Of a DNA stretch of 10,018 nt, positions 1 to 5,527 are shown piece after piece. Position 1 is the first letter of the stretch. Every line of letters begins with the position of its first letter. The translations under genes were made by a program, and so were the position numbers. This DNA is from an uncultured Collinsella sp. (GTDB taxonomy: Bacteria > Actinomycetota > Coriobacteriia > Coriobacteriales > Coriobacteriaceae). The notes under the pieces were generated by a model, which searched no databases, was not told the DNA's origin, and saw nothing but the letters and a program-made list of their open reading frames with translations. The stretch lies in NCBI GenBank assembly GCA_900554595.1, contig USHZ01000065.1:1-10018 (forward strand), written 5' to 3'.

Positions 1-468
1 CGGGCCGGAGCCGACGACGGCGACCTTCTTGCCGTTCTTGGGGGCCATCTTGGGCGTGGAGGCGAGCTCGGGGCGGTCACCCAGGAAGCGCTCGAGCTGG
101 CCGATGGCTACGGGCTCGGACTTCTTACCGCGGATGCACTTGCCCTCGCACTGGTTCTCCTGCGGGCAGACGCGGCCGCAGATAGCGGGAAGCATGGAGT
201 CCTCGCGGATGGTATCGAGGGCGCCGCCGAAGTCCTTCGCGCGAATCTGCTCGATAAAGCGGGGGATGTTGATGTTGACGGGGCAGCCCTCAACACAGAA
301 CGGCTTCTTGCAGTTGAGGCAGCGCTCGGCCTCGGCCAGCGCCATCTCCTCGGTGAAGCCCTTGTCGACGGGGCGGAAGTCGCAGGCGCGCTCGGCAGCC
401 GGCTCCTCGTTATCGGGGGTGCGGGGCGACTTCATATCGGCAACGAAACGACCGTTAACTAGTGGCAT
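1..468 (-). CDS. nfnB: NfnB / glutamate synthase small-subunit-like flavoprotein, N-terminal part (runs off left edge)
   Basis: Only the first 156 residues are in the window; the family is usually about 460 residues. The visible part is the N-terminal iron-sulfur domain. One cysteine group is C50, C53, C58, C62 (the last before a Pro) and a second is C97, C101, C107, C111, the pattern that binds two [4Fe-4S] clusters. The edge cuts just as the first FAD-binding glycine motif begins (VAVVGSGP, 149-156). In this family the protein takes electrons to or from NADP(H) through FAD. The ATG at 468 lies inside the end of the preceding gene (10-bp overlap, ATGCCACTAG), which implies translational coupling. 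The partner is an NfnA-like FAD/[2Fe-2S] protein, so I read the pair as cytoplasmic NfnAB, which links NADH, NADPH and ferredoxin. Automatic pipelines often call this protein GltA (NADPH-dependent glutamate synthase small chain) or SudA; with only the N-terminus visible these cannot be fully separated. Confidence 0.85.
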   Translation of the reverse strand, partial: MPLVNGRFVADMKSPRTPDNEEPAAERACDFRPVDKGFTEEMALAEAERCLNCKKPFCVEGCPVNINIPRFIEQIRAKDFGGALDTIREDSMLPAICGRVCPQENQCEGKCIRGKKSEPVAIGQLERFLGDRPELASTPKMAPKNGKKVAVVGSGP

Positions 469-1298
469 GCGCAGCTCTTTTCCTCATAGGCCTTGAGGGA
501 CTCGCCCTCTTCGGAACGGTAAGCGGCCTGGCGGGCACGAAGGTCATCCCAGTCGACCAGGGTGGCATCGAAGTCGGGGCCGTCGACGCAAGCGAACTTG
601 GTTACGCCGCCCACCTCGACGCGGCAGCAGCCGCACATACCGGTGCCGTCAACCATGATGGGGTTGAGCGATGCGGTGATGGGGGTGTCGTACTTCTGGG
701 CGGTGAGGGTCGAGAACTTCATCATCGGAACGGGGCCGACGCAGAAGACCTGGCTCACGGCCTTGTCCTGCAGCAGACGCTCCAGCGGAGCGGTGACAAC
801 GCCCTGCTCGCCGTAGGAGCCGTCGTCAGTGGTGATGTGGATGTGGTCCTCGTCGAGGAGCTCGCGGAACTGGTCCTCCATGAGCAGGAGGTCCTTGGTG
901 CGGGCACCCATGATGGCGTGGACCTCGTGGCCGGTCTCGACCAGGTGCTTGGCGACCGGGAAGGCAATTGCCAGGCCGACGCCGCCGCCAATGACGGCGC
1001 AGGGGCCCTCGGCCATCTCGGTGGGAACGCCCAGCGGGCCCACGACGTCGCGCAGCGACTCGCCGGCCTCGTAGGTGGAAAGCATCTCGGTGGTCTTGCC
1101 GATCACCATGAAGATGAACTCGACCCAGCCCTCGTCACCGTTCCAGCCGGCCAGGGTAAACGGGACGCGCTCGCCCGTCTCGTTGGCGCGAACCATGAGG
1201 AACTGTCCAGCGTGCGCATGCTTGGCGATTGCGGGCGCCTCGATGCGGAACTTGAACACCTTCTCCGAGAACTGCGTCTTCTCCAGGATCTTATACAT
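459..1298 (-). CDS. nfnA: NfnA-type FAD/NAD-binding [2Fe-2S] ferredoxin-NADP reductase subunit
   Basis: This 279-residue protein belongs to the ferredoxin-NADP reductase / dihydroorotate dehydrogenase electron-transfer (PyrK/SudB/NfnA) family. Residues 1-95 form the FAD-binding barrel with the flavin motif RVPFTL (44-49). Residues 100-200 form the NAD-binding fold with GGGVGLA (104-110) and a CVGPVPMM segment (186-193). The C-terminal part holds a [2Fe-2S] site: D217, C222, C225 and C237, the one-Asp/three-Cys set known for NfnA. Length and layout fit NfnA well. With NfnB, the family couples NADH and reduced ferredoxin to NADP+ reduction by flavin-based bifurcation, a typical anaerobe enzyme. 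The ATG at 1298 is preceded by a purine-rich site (GAGAGGGG) about 5 nt upstream. The stop overlaps the nfnB start. Upstream lie a TATAAT promoter and a leader hairpin. PyrK is less likely because no pyrD is adjacent and the partner is GltA-like. Confidence 0.88.
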   Translation of the reverse strand: MYKILEKTQFSEKVFKFRIEAPAIAKHAHAGQFLMVRANETGERVPFTLAGWNGDEGWVEFIFMVIGKTTEMLSTYEAGESLRDVVGPLGVPTEMAEGPCAVIGGGVGLAIAFPVAKHLVETGHEVHAIMGARTKDLLLMEDQFRELLDEDHIHITTDDGSYGEQGVVTAPLERLLQDKAVSQVFCVGPVPMMKFSTLTAQKYDTPITASLNPIMVDGTGMCGCCRVEVGGVTKFACVDGPDFDATLVDWDDLRARQAAYRSEEGESLKAYEEKSCACH

Positions 1299-1358
1299 AG
1301 AACCCCTCTCTTGTTAGGGCGACCGAACCGTGCCTCCACGGAAATGGACGGTAGCCCG

Positions 1359-1399
1359 AATAAAACCGTACGCGCACAGGCGTTGTGCAGACATACGGT
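1359..1399 (-). promoter_or_regulatory. Hairpin plus T-run in the nfnA leader (possible attenuator or 5' stabiliser)
   Basis: On the minus strand ACCGTA (1399-1394) pairs with TACGGT (1370-1365). Inside, GCACA (1388-1384) pairs with TGTGC (1378-1374). The stem is followed directly by TTTTATT. It sits at the predicted start of the transcript (TATAAT box at 1409-1404) and about 65 nt before the nfnA start. The shape is that of a weak intrinsic terminator or a 5'-end stabilising stem; no leader peptide or ligand-binding domain is recognisable. Confidence 0.4.
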
Positions 1400-1403
1400 G
1401 CAA

Positions 1404-1409
1404 ATTATA
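1404..1409 (-). promoter_or_regulatory. nfnAB promoter, -10 box
   Basis: A perfect TATAAT on the minus strand (read 1409 to 1404) lies about 105 bp before the nfnA start, in a region with no other role. No good TTGACA-like -35 is visible 16-18 bp upstream, so the promoter may need an activator. The predicted start of transcription is near 1397. Confidence 0.5.
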
Positions 1410-1476
1410 CCCTCATGGGCATGTCGCTTACGTGTGTCTTCGGCGGTTGGGAAAAGGGTTTATCCACTTCGGCCCA

Positions 1477-1501
1477 CCAAAGGGGGAGAGGTTTAGTTTG
1501 G
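1477..1501 (+). repeat. Dispersed CCAAAGGGG...TTTGG palindromic element, diverged copy
   Basis: CCAAA (1477-1481), a G-run, an 11-nt middle and TTTGG (1497-1501) form an imperfect palindrome. The wider 29 nt (CACCAAA ... TTTGGTC, 1475-1503) resembles the tandem copies at 5215-5283, with a middle 2 nt longer. It lies between two genes with no other explanation. Confidence 0.5.
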
Positions 1502-1524
1502 TCAGTTTTATCAGGTAAAACGGC

Positions 1525-1566
1525 AAAGGGGGCCGGCCTCGGGTTGTGATGAGGCCGGCCCCTTTT
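1525..1566 (-). terminator. Strong bidirectional intrinsic terminator downstream of pth
   Basis: GGGGCCGGCCTC (1529-1540) is the perfect complement of GAGGCCGGCCCC (1551-1562) with a 10-nt loop. AAA and TTT flank it, so the stem reaches about 16 bp. Reading on the minus strand the stem is followed by TTTGCCGTTTTA. It lies about 110 bp after the pth stop, and nothing on the plus strand needs it, so it most likely ends the pth transcript. Confidence 0.8.
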
Positions 1567-1622
1567 GGGGTGCTATGCGTGTATGGCGGCGCGCGGTTTA
1601 TCGTGATGCCGCAACTGGGGCG

Positions 1623-1647
1623 TTTTGGCAGGTAAAACCTGCCAAAA
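1623..1647. repeat. 11-bp palindrome immediately downstream of pth
   Basis: TTTTGGCAGG (1623-1632) and CCTGCCAAAA (1638-1647) are perfect complements around a TAAAA loop. An outer GGGGC/GCCCC pair (1617-1621, 1655-1659) can close it further. It starts 25 nt after the pth stop. Because the arms end in A-runs on either strand there is no true U-tract, so it is a weak first terminator or an mRNA end-stabilising stem. Confidence 0.6.
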
Positions 1648-1672
1648 TAAGCCTGCCCCTAAATGATAGGTT

Positions 1673-2302
1673 TTAGTGCTTGCCGTTGGCGGAGGCGGCG
1701 CCGTTGACATGGTCGCGGGCATAGACCACGCCGTGCACAATCGCCAGGCCGGCGGCGTCGGCCGCGCGGGCGCAGGTGTCCTGGAAATCCTCGGCCTCGC
1801 GGGCGCGCAGCTGCTTGAGCACGTAGTCTGCCACGGCCATCTTGCCGGGAGGGTTGCCGATGCCGGTGCGGATGCGGCTGAAGTCGCGGCTGCCCATCTT
1901 GTCGATGATGGAACGCAGGCCGTTGTGGCCAGCATGGCCGCCGCCCACCTTAACACGCACGTCGCCGGCGGGAATATCGAGCTCGTCGTGGATCACGAGC
2001 AGCTCCTCGGCCTTGATCTTGTACTCGCGGCAGAGCTTGGAGATGGGGCCGCCCGAGGTGTTCATGTACGACTGCGGCTTGACCAGCACAATCTGGCGCT
2101 TGCCGCCCTCTTCCTCGGCATCGTTGATGTTGATGAGCGCGACCTCGGCGCCGGCCTGGTTTTTCCAGTACGTGACACCGGCCTGACGGGCCAGCTCGTC
2201 GATTGCCTTAAAGCCGGCGTTGTGGCGGGTCTCGGCATATTCCTCGCCAGGGTTGCCAAGTCCGGCAACCATGCGAATCTTAAGCGGCTGTGCAGCTGCC
2301 AT
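1673..2302 (-). CDS. pth: Peptidyl-tRNA hydrolase
   Basis: Pth releases tRNA from peptidyl-tRNAs that drop off the ribosome; it is an essential cytoplasmic enzyme. The 209-residue protein (family about 190-200) shows all catalytic-site residues: N17 in GLGNPG, the catalytic His H27 in RHNAGF, N81 in SYMNTSG, D106 in HDELD and N127 in GHNGLRS. A small charged insertion (about 60-69, NDAEEEGGKR) explains the extra length. I chose the ATG at 2302 because GGAAGGA stands 6 nt before it. An in-frame ATG seven codons upstream (2323) would place that ribosome site inside the gene. It lies downstream of prs on the same strand, separated by a giant hairpin. A palindrome and a strong terminator follow it. 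Confidence 0.96.
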   Translation of the reverse strand: MAAAQPLKIRMVAGLGNPGEEYAETRHNAGFKAIDELARQAGVTYWKNQAGAEVALININDAEEEGGKRQIVLVKPQSYMNTSGGPISKLCREYKIKAEELLVIHDELDIPAGDVRVKVGGGHAGHNGLRSIIDKMGSRDFSRIRTGIGNPPGKMAVADYVLKQLRAREAEDFQDTCARAADAAGLAIVHGVVYARDHVNGAASANGKH

Positions 2303-2418
2303 ATTTGTCCTTCCGTTACACATAAAAGTTCAATCAACGACAAAGGCTACCACGCCCGCCGAAGGAGAGGAAAGGTTGCAGCAAAGTCATTTCAGAAAAC
2401 AGCTGCCCCGAGACAGCA

Positions 2419-2523
2419 GGAAGCCCCGGACACGCCGGGAGGGGTTATCAAAGCGAACATCCCGCAGCCGCAAAGCGGCGAGGACGTTCGCGTGATAACC
2501 CCGCAGGCGTGTCCGGGGCTTCC
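2419..2523. repeat. 105-nt near-continuous hairpin between prs and pth
   Basis: The arms pair in five blocks: GGAAGCCCCGGACACGCC (2419-2436) with 2506-2523, 18 bp perfect; GGGGTTATCA (2441-2450) with 2493-2502, 10 bp perfect; GCGAAC (2453-2458) with 2486-2491; TCC (2460-2462) with 2482-2484; and GCCGC (2467-2471) with 2475-2479 around an AAA loop. About 42 base pairs fall in 105 nt. It begins 24 nt after the prs stop. No U-run follows at once on the minus strand; a weak stem (2402-2405 with 2414-2417) and a TGTTTTC come about 18 nt later. It may end or stabilise the prs mRNA, or be a mobile palindromic repeat. Confidence 0.8.
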
Positions 2524-2546
2524 GGAGGGATGCGAGGGTCGAGCGA

Positions 2547-3533
2547 CTACAGCGCGAAGTCGCCGCCGACGAGCGTGGAGACGGGCTCCTCGTGGTAAAC
2601 GGCGGAGATGGCCTGAGCGAACTCCTCGGCGACCGAGATGGTCTTGATCTTGCCGCCGACCTCGACGGGAATGGCATCGGTGACGACGCACTCGACGATG
2701 GGGGCATCGTTCAGGCGCTCGATGGCCGGACCGGAGAAGATGCCGTGGGTGGCGCAGACGTAGATGTCGCCAGCGCCCATAGCCTTGAGCTCCTTGACGT
2801 TGGCGCACAGGGTGCCAGCGGTGTCGATCATGTCGTCATTGATGACGCAGGTCTTGCCCTTGATGTCACCGATGATGCCCATGACCTCGGCGGCGTTGTG
2901 GCGCGGACGGCCCTTGTGGGCGATGGCCAGGTCGCAGCCGAGCATGTCGGACAGCTTCTTGGCGGCCTTGGCACGACCCACGTCGGGGGAGACGACAACC
3001 AGGTTGTCGGTGTCGAAGTTCATGGCGTTGTAGTACTGGCCAAACAACGGCAGTGCGGACAGGTGGTTGACCGGGATATCAAAGAAGCCCTGGATCTGAC
3101 CCTGGTGCAGGTCGAGGGTGATGATGCGGTCGACGCCGGCGCGCTCGAGCAGGTTGGCGACGAGGCGGGCGGTGATGGGCTCGCGCGGGCCGGCCTTGCG
3201 GTCCTGGCGGGCATAGCCGTAGTGGGTGATAACGGCGGTGATGGAGCGGGCGGATGCGCGCTTGGCAGCATCGGTGGCGATGAGCAGCTCCATGAGCATG
3301 TCGTTGACGTTGCCGCCGGCCACGGACTGAATCAGGAAGACGTCGGCGCCGCGGACGGTCTCGTCGTAGCGGGCGTAAATCTCACCGTTGGCGAACTGCT
3401 TTAGCGTAAGGCCCGAAAGCTCGACCCCAAGGTACTCAGCGATCTTCTGAGCGAGGGGACGGTTGGAGGAACCGGAATACACGCGGATGGACTTGCGCAT
3501 ATTCTCCGACTTCTCGGGATCATTAATCGGCAT
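2547..3533 (-). CDS. prs: Ribose-phosphate pyrophosphokinase (PRPP synthetase)
   Basis: Prs makes 5-phosphoribosyl 1-pyrophosphate from ribose 5-phosphate and ATP, the precursor for purines, pyrimidines, His, Trp and NAD. The protein has 328 residues, slightly above the usual 310-320. Visible motifs are FANGEIYARYDETVRG (47-62), the ATP-binding loop YGYARQDRK (105-113), H143 in LDLHQGQIQGFF, the flexible catalytic loop SPDVGRAKAAKKL (182-194, Actinobacteria-like in form), and the PRPP-binding loop DDMIDTAGT (233-241). The ATG at 3533 has AAGGAG 7-8 nt upstream. A second Met at residue 12 (MRKSIRVYSG) is closer to the usual family start but lacks its own ribosome site. Its neighbours on the same strand are glmU upstream (with its own terminator) and pth downstream. 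Cell-wall precursor and nucleotide genes are often joined this way. Confidence 0.96.
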   Translation of the reverse strand: MPINDPEKSENMRKSIRVYSGSSNRPLAQKIAEYLGVELSGLTLKQFANGEIYARYDETVRGADVFLIQSVAGGNVNDMLMELLIATDAAKRASARSITAVITHYGYARQDRKAGPREPITARLVANLLERAGVDRIITLDLHQGQIQGFFDIPVNHLSALPLFGQYYNAMNFDTDNLVVVSPDVGRAKAAKKLSDMLGCDLAIAHKGRPRHNAAEVMGIIGDIKGKTCVINDDMIDTAGTLCANVKELKAMGAGDIYVCATHGIFSGPAIERLNDAPIVECVVTDAIPVEVGGKIKTISVAEEFAQAISAVYHEEPVSTLVGGDFAL

Positions 3534-3579
3534 TACCCTTCTCCTTTATACATCGAATGCCATATAGATGCCTTGTTGC

Positions 3580-3585
3580 ATTGTA
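3580..3585 (-). promoter_or_regulatory. Candidate prs promoter, -10 box
   Basis: TACAAT on the minus strand (read 3585 to 3580) lies about 47 bp before the prs start, downstream of the glmU terminator, where a new promoter is needed. No clear -35 box is visible at the right spacing; a TTGACG lies much further upstream. Confidence 0.35.
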
Positions 3586-3673
3586 ACCGTGCGACGGGGC
3601 TTATCGAGTCTTGATAACGTCTTTACCGTCAACGGACACGAACCGACCACTCATCCGGTCACGCAGGTCACGA

Positions 3674-3711
3674 TAGAAAAAGGAGCCGTCCCCATGGGAA
3701 CAGCTCCTTTT
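3674..3711 (-). terminator. Intrinsic terminator of glmU
   Basis: On the minus strand AAAAGGAGC (3711-3703) pairs with GCTCCTTTT (3686-3678), and the loop contains a further TTCCC/GGGGA stem around CCATGG. The run CTTTTTCT follows. It begins 16 nt after the glmU stop, and so separates glmU from prs. Confidence 0.85.
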
Positions 3712-3726
3712 GTGCTTGGTAAAACG

Positions 3727-5142
3727 TTATACCTCGTCGTCCTCGTGCAGGCGGCGGCGGTAATCGGCGGCCCAGCCCTCAATATTTACCTGACGGGCGC
3801 GGCCCAGACCGAGTGCGTCGGCCGGGACCGGCTCGGTGATGACGGAGCCAGCGGCCACGAGTGCACCGTCGCCGATCTGGGCGGGCGCGACCATCATGGT
3901 GTCGGAACCGATGAAGGCGTCCTTGCCGATGACGGTCTTGTGCTTGTGGACGCCGTCGTAGTTGCAGGTGATGGAGCCCGCGCCTACGTTGACGCCGGAG
4001 CCCATGGTGGTGTCGCCGATGTAGGACAGGTGCGGCACCTTGGAGCCCTCGCCGATCGTGGACTTCTTGATCTCCACGTGCGTGCCGGCCTTGGATCCGT
4101 CGAGCATGTGGGTGCCCGGGCGCAGGTAGGCGCGCGGACCGCAGTCGACGCCGTTCTCGATGACGGCCTCGATGGCGATGGTCTCATCGATGATGCAGCC
4201 GCTGCCGACAGTGGTGTCGGTGAGGCGACTGTTGGGGCCGAGCTGGCACTCTTCGCCCACGGTGACGCGGCCGATCAGATGCGTCTGCGGCCACACGACG
4301 GTGTCGCGGCCGATGGTGGCATCGGGGCCGATCCAGGCCTGCGTGGGGTCGATGAACGTGACGCCCTCGGCCATCCAGTGCTCGTTGATGCGGTCGCGCG
4401 CGATGGCGGTAAGCTGCGCGAGCTGGATACGGCTGTTGACGCCCAGGCCGTCGCGGTAGTCGTCGCAGTGGAAGATGGAGACTGCTTGGCCGTGACCCTT
4501 GAGGATTTCGAGCATGTCGGGCAGGTAGTACTCGGACTGCGCGTTGTCGTTGCCGATCTCGTTAATGTGGGCGGCGAGCTGCGCGCCGTCGAAGGCGTAG
4601 CAGCCGGCGTTGCACTCCAGCAGCGTGGCGGCCTGCTCGGGCGTGCAGTCCTTCTGCTCGATGATGCGCTCGATCTGACCATCGGCACCCAGCTTGATGC
4701 GGCCGTAGCCAAAAGGATCGGGCGGGGTCATGGTCATGACGGTGCAGGCGAGCTCGCCGGTGGCGACGGTCTGTGCGAACTTGGCGACGGTGTCGGCGGT
4801 GATGAGCGGCAGGTCGCCGTTGAGCACGACGACGGGGCCCTGCGTGATGCCGCAGGCCTCGAGCGCGACCTTGACGGCATGGCCGGTGCCCAGGCGCTCG
4901 GTCTGCTCGACGCACTCGACCTTGGTGGCGCTGTTGGCGTAGGCGCCATCGATGAGGGCACGCATCTCGTCGGCGTGGCTACCGATGACGACCACGACGC
5001 GGCTGCAGCCGGCCTTGATGGTGGCGTCGACGATCCACTGGACCATGGGCTTGCCCAGAATCTTGTGCGAAACCTTGCAGTGGTTCGACTTCATGCGGGT
5101 GCCCTCGCCGGCGGCGAGGATGATGGCGGTGGCGTTTGCCAT
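3727..5142 (-). CDS. glmU: Bifunctional GlmU: GlcNAc-1-phosphate uridyltransferase / glucosamine-1-phosphate acetyltransferase
   Basis: GlmU acetylates glucosamine 1-phosphate and then couples it to UTP, giving UDP-GlcNAc for peptidoglycan. The protein has 471 residues, a normal length. The N-terminal nucleotidyltransferase has LAAGEGTRMKS (9-19), K31 (GKPM), the signature LGTGHA (84-89), NGDLPLI (108-114), NAGCY (178-182) and GVNSR (234-238). The C-terminal left-handed beta-helix acetyltransferase has R341 in LRPG, the KK pair at 359-360, the catalytic His H371 in VPHLSYIGD, and NVGAGSITCNYDG (385-397). Both active sites look intact. The ATG at 5142 has GGAAGG 7 nt upstream. The open frame extends further back through a tandem repeat and the tRNA gene, which rules out earlier starts. 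It is followed by its own terminator, then prs. Confidence 0.97.
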   Translation of the reverse strand: MANATAIILAAGEGTRMKSNHCKVSHKILGKPMVQWIVDATIKAGCSRVVVVIGSHADEMRALIDGAYANSATKVECVEQTERLGTGHAVKVALEACGITQGPVVVLNGDLPLITADTVAKFAQTVATGELACTVMTMTPPDPFGYGRIKLGADGQIERIIEQKDCTPEQAATLLECNAGCYAFDGAQLAAHINEIGNDNAQSEYYLPDMLEILKGHGQAVSIFHCDDYRDGLGVNSRIQLAQLTAIARDRINEHWMAEGVTFIDPTQAWIGPDATIGRDTVVWPQTHLIGRVTVGEECQLGPNSRLTDTTVGSGCIIDETIAIEAVIENGVDCGPRAYLRPGTHMLDGSKAGTHVEIKKSTIGEGSKVPHLSYIGDTTMGSGVNVGAGSITCNYDGVHKHKTVIGKDAFIGSDTMMVAPAQIGDGALVAAGSVITEPVPADALGLGRARQVNIEGWAADYRRRLHEDDEV

Positions 5143-5180
5143 GGTGTGCCTTCCGTTTGAGCGGGCTTGCAACGCGTCCG

Positions 5181-5186
5181 ATGATA
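5181..5186 (-). promoter_or_regulatory. Candidate glmU promoter, -10 box
   Basis: TATCAT on the minus strand (read 5186 to 5181) stands about 40 bp before the glmU start. It lies after the tRNA terminator and the tandem repeat, where a new transcript should begin. No convincing -35 box is visible. Confidence 0.3.
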
Positions 5187-5214
5187 GCGCAGGCGTGTGG
5201 AGCCGCTGAGAGCG

Positions 5215-5283
5215 CCAAAGGGGACGGGTTCGTTTGGTCCCGCTGGCGCCCGCACCAAAGGGGACGGGTTCGTTTGGTCCCGC
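5215..5283 (+). repeat. Two tandem copies of the CCAAAGGGG...TTTGG element
   Basis: The same 29 nt (from CCAAAGGGG to GGTCCCGC) occurs at 5215-5243 and at 5255-5283, identical in both, with 11 nt between (period 40). Each copy is an imperfect palindrome with two competing stems, CCAAA/TTTGG and GGGAC/GTCCC. The pair sits between glmU and tRNA-Gln, outside any gene. Related copies lie at 1477-1501 and, reversed, at 6428-6450. Confidence 0.9.
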
Positions 5284-5333
5284 CGACACCTGCGCGTCGT
5301 GCGTGGCACGCAGGCCCCTGGTCCGTCCGGCAC

Positions 5334-5355
5334 AAAAAGACCAGCGCGTCGCTGG
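5334..5355 (-). terminator. Intrinsic terminator at the 3' end of tRNA-Gln
   Basis: On the minus strand CCAGCG (5355-5350), loop ACG and CGCTGG (5346-5341) form a 6-bp stem followed by TCTTTTTG. The 5' arm takes in the last four bases of the tRNA, so terminator and mature tRNA fold compete for them. Confidence 0.65.
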
Positions 5356-5435
5356 GGTACTAGGATTCGAACCTAGGTAACGGGAATCAAAATCCCGGGT
5401 CCTAACCACTGGACGATACCCCAGCGACGCGCTGG
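5341..5435. repeat. 19-bp inverted repeat enclosing tRNA-Gln
   Basis: The 19 bases at 5341-5359 are the exact complement of 5417-5435. Seven of the pairs are the tRNA acceptor stem; the other twelve (CCAGCGCGTCGC with GCGACGCGCTGG) lie in the 5' leader and the 3' trailer, counting the discriminator base. Each flank is also a local palindrome (CCAGCG, 3 nt, CGCTGG). Confidence 0.8.
5352..5423 (-). tRNA. tRNA-Gln (anticodon UUG)
   Basis: The minus strand folds as a complete 72-nt cloverleaf. Acceptor stem: TGGGGTA with TACCCCA. D stem: GTCC/GGAC. Anticodon stem: CGGGA/TCCCG with loop TTTTGAT, giving anticodon TTG. T arm: CTAGG, TTCGAAT, CCTAG. The discriminator is G, and CCA is not encoded. 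It decodes CAA, and CAG by wobble. It is followed at once by an intrinsic terminator and looks like a single-gene transcript. Confidence 0.96.
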
Positions 5436-5443
5436 CGCGCATA

Positions 5444-5449
5444 AGTGTA
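5444..5449 (-). promoter_or_regulatory. Candidate tRNA-Gln promoter, -10 box
   Basis: TACACT on the minus strand (read 5449 to 5444) would start RNA near 5437, about 14 nt before the mature tRNA. The upstream GC-rich stretch shows no clear -35 box. Confidence 0.35.
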
Positions 5450-5527
5450 GCAGCTCGCGACCCCGCGGCGGCGCGAGACGCGGACGACGGGCAAGACGGG
5501 ACGGGCGAAACCGTTCCCGCCGCCCCG

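Larger units (their letters stand above)
1299..1672. other. 374-bp non-coding gap between pth and nfnA
   Basis: I see no credible gene here: the open frames crossing it have no ribosome site and only extend shadows of nfnA. In the direction of transcription (right to left) it holds an 11-bp palindrome just after pth, a strong bidirectional terminator, a small AT-rich inverted repeat (GTTTTA/TAAAAC, 1505-1521), one copy of a dispersed CCAAAGGGG...TTTGG element, a TATAAT promoter, a hairpin at the very start of the nfnA leader, and about 100 nt of untranslated leader. Confidence 0.7.

Noticed and set aside
462..1496. A 344-codon open frame on the plus strand opposite nfnA
   Set aside because: It runs through nfnA, its promoter and the leader, with no motif; the minus-strand protein carries all the cofactor motifs.
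3601..3617. TTATC/GATAA small palindrome upstream of prs as an operator
   Set aside because: Five base pairs in an AT-richer gap can easily arise by chance, and no second copy was seen.
3568..5160. A 530-codon open frame on the plus strand across glmU
   Set aside because: Low-complexity composition, starts within non-coding sequence without a ribosome site, and covers a fully conserved glmU on the other strand.
5215..5283. CRISPR array
   Set aside because: Only two repeats with an 11-nt gap, too short for a spacer, and no cas genes nearby.
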